Source: Candidatus Aenigmatarchaeota archaeon
Lineage (GTDB): Archaea; Aenigmatarchaeota; Aenigmatarchaeia; QMZS01
Direction of reading: 5' to 3'
Assembly: GCA_030620695.1 (NCBI GenBank)
Contig: JAUXEA010000011.1
Span: 1 to 11,161, forward strand
Length of the DNA: 11,161 nt
In this document: positions 7,587 through 11,161 of the stretch, in pieces
How the letters are laid out: each line of letters starts with the position of its first letter
Position numbering within the stretch: position 1 is the stretch's first letter
The notes under the pieces: generated by a model
Told to the model about the DNA's origin: nothing
Databases searched by the model: none
What the model saw: only the letters and a program-made list of their open reading frames with translations
Translations under genes and position numbers: made by a program

Positions 7587-8228
7587 ATGCAAGACGGAGA
7601 TTTCATAGAGATAGATTATGTTGGAAAAATCAAGGATACAGATGAGATTTTTGATTTAACTGATGAAAAACTCGCAAAGGAGAAGGGGGTTTATAATGAG
7701 AAAATAAAATACAAACCAGTAAAAATTATAATTGGGGAGAAATTTGTGGTTGAGGGTCTGGAGGAACTATTAAAGCAGATGAATATTGGAGAAGAAAAAA
7801 TAGGAACAATTCCCCCGGAAAAAGGTTTTGGAAGCAGGGATGCAAAACTTGTAAAAACAGTTTCAGAAACAGAATTAAAGAAACAGAAAATTACACCTTT
7901 CCCTGGAATGATTCTTGATTTGGGAGGTATGAAAGCGAGAATACAATCTGTTAATTCGGGGAGGGTAAGAATAGATTTTAATAATCCGCTTGCCGGAAGA
8001 GATTTGGAATATAAAATAAAAATAAACAGGAAAATTGAGGATAAAGAAGAAAAAGCAAAAACAATCACAGATTTTTTTGGTGGAGAAGAACTTGAAACAA
8101 AAACAGAGGAAAACAAAATTCTGATTGAGGAGAAAAAAGAAGTCCCGGAAGAAACAAAAAAGAAAGTTGCAGAACTGCTGAAAAAATATCTTAAAGTTGA
8201 GAAAGTTGATTTTGTGAGGAGTTTTTAA
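7587..8228 (+). CDS. FKBP-type peptidyl-prolyl isomerase, SlyD-like with C-terminal extension
   Basis: 213 residues. The FKBP core begins with DFIEIDYVGKIKDTDEIFD (5-23) and continues with IIGEKFVVEGLEELLKQM (48-65) and the IPPEKGFG turn (75-82). The chaperone insert-in-flap domain follows at about 88-130, and the chain returns to the FKBP fold at DFNNPLAGRDLEY (130-142), the archaeal form of the SlyD D-x-NHPLAG signature. From about 150 to the end is a charged Lys/Glu-rich extension, as in the long archaeal FKBPs (MjFKBP26 type). It would catalyse prolyl isomerisation and assist folding of cytosolic proteins. No His-rich metal tail is present, unlike bacterial SlyD. There is no signal peptide. 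It lies between the HemK-like and GNAT genes, spaced 14 and 25 bp. Confidence 0.95.
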   Translation: MQDGDFIEIDYVGKIKDTDEIFDLTDEKLAKEKGVYNEKIKYKPVKIIIGEKFVVEGLEELLKQMNIGEEKIGTIPPEKGFGSRDAKLVKTVSETELKKQKITPFPGMILDLGGMKARIQSVNSGRVRIDFNNPLAGRDLEYKIKINRKIEDKEEKAKTITDFFGGEELETKTEENKILIEEKKEVPEETKKKVAELLKKYLKVEKVDFVRSF

Positions 8229-8235
8229 ATTAAAA
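8222..8235 (+). promoter_or_regulatory. candidate TATA box for the GNAT gene
   Basis: TTTTTAAATTAAAA is centred about 26 bp upstream of ATG 8254 and overlaps the FKBP stop codon. The spacing suits a leaderless transcript, so the acetyltransferase may have its own promoter besides read-through. Confidence 0.4.
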
Positions 8236-8253
8236 CAACAATTTGTTTAAATT

Positions 8254-8799
8254 ATGTTAACCGGAAAAATTGTTGAGGAATTTAAAATAGGTAAGGATTC
8301 ATTTAAAATAAGATATCCAAAATTTGAAGATTTTGAAGACTTGCAGGAATTGATAAATTCTCCTGTTGAAGAATGGAGGTATTCAACTAGGCAAAAGAAA
8401 GTAAACAGAAAAGAAGGATTTGAAGTATTGACTGATTTGCTGAAAAGTGTTGAAAATAAAGAATCTGTTGCTCTTGTTGTTGAAATTAATGGAAAAGTTA
8501 AAGGCATGGCAAATATTGATAAAAAGAAACATGCTCAAAACCATATTTGCGAGTTGGGAATTTCTTTGGGAAAAGAAATCAGAGGGAAAGGGATTGGAAA
8601 AAGATTAATGGAACTTTTGATTAGAGAAGCAAAGAAAAACCTGAAAACAGAAATTGTTGAACTTGAGGTTTTTGGTGAAAATAAAATTGCTCAAAATCTT
8701 TATAAAAAACTTGGATTTAAAAAAGTAGGTGTTATTAAAAAAGGGATAAAGAAAAAAGGAAAATACTCTGATAAAATACTGATGGTAAAATATTTGTGA
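8254..8799 (+). CDS. GNAT-family N-acetyltransferase
   Basis: 181 residues with the GNAT fold. The N terminus FKIRYPKFEDFEDLQELIN gives strand 1 and helix 1. ALVVEINGKVKGMANI (73-88) is the beta2-beta3 hairpin. The acetyl-CoA pyrophosphate loop is EIRGKGIGKRLME (108-120), matching the R/Q-x-x-G-x-G/A motif, and the C-terminal ENKIAQNLYKKLGFKKVG block is the typical motif B. It transfers an acetyl group from acetyl-CoA to an amine. The substrate cannot be told from sequence, and protein N-termini, small amines or polyamines are all possible. The C terminus is very Lys-rich. It converges on radA with 17 bp between stops. No Shine-Dalgarno precedes the start. Confidence 0.92.
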   Translation: MLTGKIVEEFKIGKDSFKIRYPKFEDFEDLQELINSPVEEWRYSTRQKKVNRKEGFEVLTDLLKSVENKESVALVVEINGKVKGMANIDKKKHAQNHICELGISLGKEIRGKGIGKRLMELLIREAKKNLKTEIVELEVFGENKIAQNLYKKLGFKKVGVIKKGIKKKGKYSDKILMVKYL

Positions 8800-8816
8800 A
8801 ATCAAAATTTCTTCAT

Positions 8817-9752
8817 TCAATCCCGAATCCCCTCCTCAGTAACTTTGAAAATTGTTTCTGCATCAGGCAAACAGGGAGAATCTATTAATTTAACAATTCT
8901 TTTCTGTTCCCTGCTTTTTCTTAAATATAATCTAAAAGTTGCGGCGTGCCCGAGTATGTTTCCCCCAACCGGTCTTGTCGGGTCCCCGAACATCATTGCT
9001 GGGTCAGACATTACCTGGTTTGTTACATAAACTGCAAGATTGTGAACTTCAGAGAGTTTCTGCAATTCATGTAAATGCCTGTTTAATTTTTGCTGTCTTG
9101 GTGCTAATTCTCCTCTTCCAGAATAATCGCTTCTGAACATGGAGGTAATTGAATCCACAACAAGAAGTTTAACATTTTTCTCCTTTAATATTTCTTTTGC
9201 TTTATCAACAAGTAAAATCTGGTGGTCAGAGTTGTATGCTCTCCCTATAAATATATTCTTTAGGGTTTTATCAGAGTCCAAACCCAAAGCCTGTGCCATC
9301 TGCTGGATTCTTTCAGGCCTGAAAGTATTTTCTGTATCAATAAAAATTGCTGTTCCATCTAAACCTCCATTTTCTTTTGGTAACTGGACATTAACTGCCA
9401 ACTGGAATGCTAATTGTGATTTTGAAGAGCCAAATGCACCATGTGTTTCTGTAATTGCCCCTGTTTCCACTCCTCCCCCGAGCAGGTTATCCAGATTCTT
9501 GGAACCTGTTGTAATTTTCCCCACCTGCTTTCTTTTCTCATAAACAGAGTCTGCTGTTTCAAAACCCATCTGAACAGCACTTCTCGCAGATTCAATAACT
9601 TTCTCTGCGGTCCCTTCACCAACATCAACAGCATCGCAGATTTCCCCAACAGAAGCAGCAGCAATAGACATCAAATCCTCATAACCTGCTTCTTTCAGTT
9701 TTTCTGCTGTTTTCTCTCCAACTCCTGGAAGGTTTTTTAATTCTTTTGCCAT
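8817..9752 (-). CDS. radA: DNA repair and recombination protein RadA
   Basis: 311 residues, the archaeal Rad51/RecA recombinase that forms filaments on single-stranded DNA and drives strand exchange. An N-terminal helix-hairpin-helix domain ([20 protein letters not shown], 8-27) is followed by the linker polymerisation motif FETA (64-67) and the ATPase core. The catalytic Glu lies in [11 protein letters not shown] (139-149), Walker B is LLVVDS (196-201), and the L1/L2 DNA-binding region includes [10 protein letters not shown] and [23 protein letters not shown]. Walker A reads GAFGSSKS at 105-112 instead of the usual GEFGSGKT, replacing the Gly before the conserved Lys by Ser; the Lys (111) is kept. 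All other family signatures are intact, so it is probably functional. The start is fixed by the HhH domain immediately after it. A TATTTAAA box lies 14-21 bp upstream. Confidence 0.97.
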   Translation of the reverse strand: MAKELKNLPGVGEKTAEKLKEAGYEDLMSIAAASVGEICDAVDVGEGTAEKVIESARSAVQMGFETADSVYEKRKQVGKITTGSKNLDNLLGGGVETGAITETHGAFGSSKSQLAFQLAVNVQLPKENGGLDGTAIFIDTENTFRPERIQQMAQALGLDSDKTLKNIFIGRAYNSDHQILLVDKAKEILKEKNVKLLVVDSITSMFRSDYSGRGELAPRQQKLNRHLHELQKLSEVHNLAVYVTNQVMSDPAMMFGDPTRPVGGNILGHAATFRLYLRKSREQKRIVKLIDSPCLPDAETIFKVTEEGIRD

Positions 9753-9765
9753 AACTTAATAAAAT

Positions 9766-9773
9766 TTTAAATA
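9766..9773 (-). promoter_or_regulatory. candidate TATA box near radA
   Basis: TATTTAAA on the minus strand, 21 to 14 bp before the radA ATG. It is identical in sequence to the box of the upstream gene but closer to the start codon than expected for a leaderless mRNA, so it may be fortuitous in this A/T-rich spacer or give a start just inside the gene. Confidence 0.3.
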
Positions 9774-9785
9774 GAAGAAAAGGTT

Positions 9786-10259
9786 TTATCTTTCTATAAT
9801 CTGATATCCTTCAAAAATATTTTTTATATCTTTTACAGCCCTGCTATAATAAAAATCCACTAGATATTTTGAGAGGGGTTCATGTTCTGTAGGACTTTCG
9901 GTTCTTTGATCCATTTGCCTAAATTTATCTTCTTCTCGGATTGACCATTTTAACGGGCTTTTTAGTATCTCAACACTCTTATACAAAGCATCAATATATG
10001 CTACATCAACAGTGTTTGTTGAACCGGGATAATATATTTTCATACCATTTTGGATTAGATACAAACTAGTATGTCCGGCAAAATTTCTTTCTTTATTTAC
10101 ATTTCGAGGAAATTCACCACTTGCATAAAAGCTAAAGCCCAAGTTTTCATTTCTTTCTGACAATTCTGCTAATTTACCAAGAGACTCTGCACTGGATTTA
10201 ATTACCGCCGCTGTATTCTCTCTATGAATTTTCTCTAAATTAAATTCTTTTCCTGCCAT
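9786..10259 (-). CDS. hypothetical soluble protein
   Basis: 157 residues from the chosen start MAGKEFNLEK, not recognised. I prefer this ATG (10259) over an in-frame ATG at 10274: a TATTTAAA box at 10287-10280 lies 28 bp before it, correct for a leaderless transcript, whereas the earlier ATG would sit only about 6 bp from the box. The protein has no signal peptide or membrane helix. It begins with a helical, Ala/Glu-rich region (about 8-40), continues with a Phe/Tyr/Gly-rich probably beta central part (GFSFYASGEFPRN, SLYLIQNGMKIYYPGS), and ends with helical YLVDFYYSRAVKDIKNIFEG. No cysteines and no recognisable catalytic motif. It lies 33 bp upstream of radA in the same direction, so co-transcription is possible but says little about function. 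Confidence 0.75.
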   Translation of the reverse strand: MAGKEFNLEKIHRENTAAVIKSSAESLGKLAELSERNENLGFSFYASGEFPRNVNKERNFAGHTSLYLIQNGMKIYYPGSTNTVDVAYIDALYKSVEILKSPLKWSIREEDKFRQMDQRTESPTEHEPLSKYLVDFYYSRAVKDIKNIFEGYQIIER

Positions 10260-10279
10260 AAAATTAAACCACAAAAAAC

Positions 10280-10287
10280 TTTAAATA
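10280..10287 (-). promoter_or_regulatory. TATA box of the 10259 gene
   Basis: TATTTAAA on the minus strand, 28 to 21 bp before the ATG at 10259, followed by a T-rich stretch. This is the best-formed box in the window and decides the start codon of the downstream gene. It could also drive radA by read-through. Confidence 0.6.
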
Positions 10288-10304
10288 CCTATTAATAGAA
10301 ACTT

Positions 10305-11161
10305 TTATTGACTAATCTCCCTGTTTTGGATTTCTGATTTTTCCAAATCCTGACTAAAAACATAAAACCAAATTACAGAAAAAACCCCTGAAATTGAAGC
10401 AAACAAAATGCTTCTAAAGAACTCAAGAACAACCCAGATTGTAAAACTCATTATTAGAGGAAACCATACTAAAAGAGCATTTAACAGAACAGATTTTTTC
10501 ATACTTTCTTCAATAAGACCATCTATATTCCTATTTTGTGTGTTGTTCTCTGCATTTAACTGTTTCTCTATATTTTCTCTAAAGTCTTTTTCAATTTCAT
10601 TATACTGGGTCTCATTTAGATAAGGATATTGCTCTCTTACCTGTTTCATCTGTTCTTCAACCATCTGGTCTATATATTCATCTGTTGTATTACTATCTGA
10701 AGTTTGTATATTTAAGTTTGACATTTCAGCACCAACAATATTTGTAATGCTTGAAACTGTTGTATTCAGAAAAAGTTGCTGGTAAGAGTTGTCAAGAGAA
10801 AAGGAAATAAAAGAACCAAGAAAAATAAACAAAAACAAAACAAACAAAGACTTGGAAACTGCATTGCTTCCAACCCTGAATTTCTTCCATTTTTTTAATT
10901 CTTTTTTATAAGTCTCTCCGAGAGGAATTACATACAAACTTGAAACAAAAAGGCCAAGAGCAAAGAACAAAAATAAAATTGAGAAATTAAACAAAAACCC
11001 GGAACAGATAATCGGGACTATCAGAAAATATTTTGTTTTGTATAATTTTTTTACTGACAACAGAGAAAGGGAAAAACAGAAAATTATAAAAGAGAAGACT
11101 CCAATCAAAATCCCTGAGAAAGTTGAAAACAGGACTTCAGAGACAGAATGTTCCTGAACAC
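10305..11161 (-). CDS. multi-spanning membrane protein with a large charged central loop (5' truncated by window)
   Basis: Not recognised. From a TTG at 11108 it would be 267 residues, but the frame stays open to the window edge with plausible codons (VQEHSVSEVLFSTFSGI precede), so the true start probably lies outside. Counting from 11108: hydrophobic stretches at about 1-18, 27-62 (probably two helices) and 85-105; a hydrophilic segment of about 95 residues (roughly 110-205); then a hydrophobic block at about 208-253 (two helices). The hydrophilic segment is rich in Glu, Gln and Asn, contains MVEEQMKQVREQY and IEKDFRENIEKQL with coiled-coil character, and has four N-X-T sequons, suggesting it faces outside. 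The C-terminal tail is short and charged. A YIP1-like arrangement came to mind but no motif confirms it. The stop is 45 bp upstream of the next gene. Confidence 0.8.
   Translation of the reverse strand, partial: VQEHSVSEVLFSTFSGILIGVFSFIIFCFSLSLLSVKKLYKTKYFLIVPIICSGFLFNFSILFLFFALGLFVSSLYVIPLGETYKKELKKWKKFRVGSNAVSKSLFVLFLFIFLGSFISFSLDNSYQQLFLNTTVSSITNIVGAEMSNLNIQTSDSNTTDEYIDQMVEEQMKQVREQYPYLNETQYNEIEKDFRENIEKQLNAENNTQNRNIDGLIEESMKKSVLLNALLVWFPLIMSFTIWVVLEFFRSILFASISGVFSVIWFYVFSQDLEKSEIQNREISQ

Noticed and set aside
8605..8820. 71-residue minus-strand frame overlapping the end of the GNAT gene
   Set aside because: It is Phe/Ile/Asn-rich, the mirror of the Lys-rich GNAT C terminus, and overlaps a recognised family on the other strand.
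10260..10274. Start of the 9786 gene at the upstream ATG (MWFNF...)
   Set aside because: This ATG lies only about 6 bp from the TATTTAAA box and could not be in a transcript started from it; the ATG at 10259 has correct spacing.

Overview
The window is archaeal. It carries RpoH and an RNA polymerase B subunit split into B'' and B', a RadA recombinase, an archaeal HemK-type methylase and a SlyD-like FKBP. It also has tRNA genes interrupted by introns with bulge-helix-bulge (BHB) type junctions, no encoded CCA ends, and TATA-type promoters close to start codons with no clear Shine-Dalgarno. The DNA is AT-rich and tightly packed. The mix of conserved information-processing genes and unrecognised small or membrane proteins would fit a reduced-genome lineage such as DPANN (Woese-/Pacearchaeota-like). 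That placement is inference from general gene style, not a phylogenetic result.

Layout. 1-1359 (+): the tail of one unrecognised gene, then a secreted, C-terminally anchored beta-rich surface protein. 1360-1557: a gap with a possible coding relic. 1558-1965 (+): a small charged orphan protein. 1988-5513 (-): rpoH-rpoB2-rpoB1, joined by two 4-bp ATGA stop/start overlaps, so probably one translationally coupled operon. rpoA1 does not follow; the operon ends against the convergent orphan gene. 5563-6037: two divergent tRNA genes, tRNA-Lys(TTT) (-) with one intron and tRNA-Ser(GGA) (+) with two, separated by 29 bp. 6068-8799 (+): an orphan one-TM protein, a HemK-related methylase, an FKBP-type prolyl isomerase/chaperone and a GNAT acetyltransferase, closely spaced. 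8817-11161 (-): radA, a soluble orphan and a multi-spanning membrane protein whose start lies beyond the window.

The most unusual part is the tRNA cluster. tRNA-Ser(GGA) has an anticodon-loop intron and a second intron inside the T-loop. The T-loop junction forms a textbook BHB, and removing it restores a canonical TTCAAAT loop. The T-loop intron also carries two stretches (13/13 and 22/26 identical) matching the short rpoH/tRNA-Lys intergenic region. In the intron these are separated by a 58-bp hairpin-rich segment flanked by a 5-bp direct repeat (ATTGG), as if a small element had inserted into a copied sequence.

Functionally, the conserved genes cover transcription (RpoH, B'', B'), translation (two tRNAs, and the HemK-like protein probably modifying a release factor), protein folding (FKBP) and recombination (RadA, with a non-standard Walker A loop). 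The orphan and membrane genes between them are not assigned a function.
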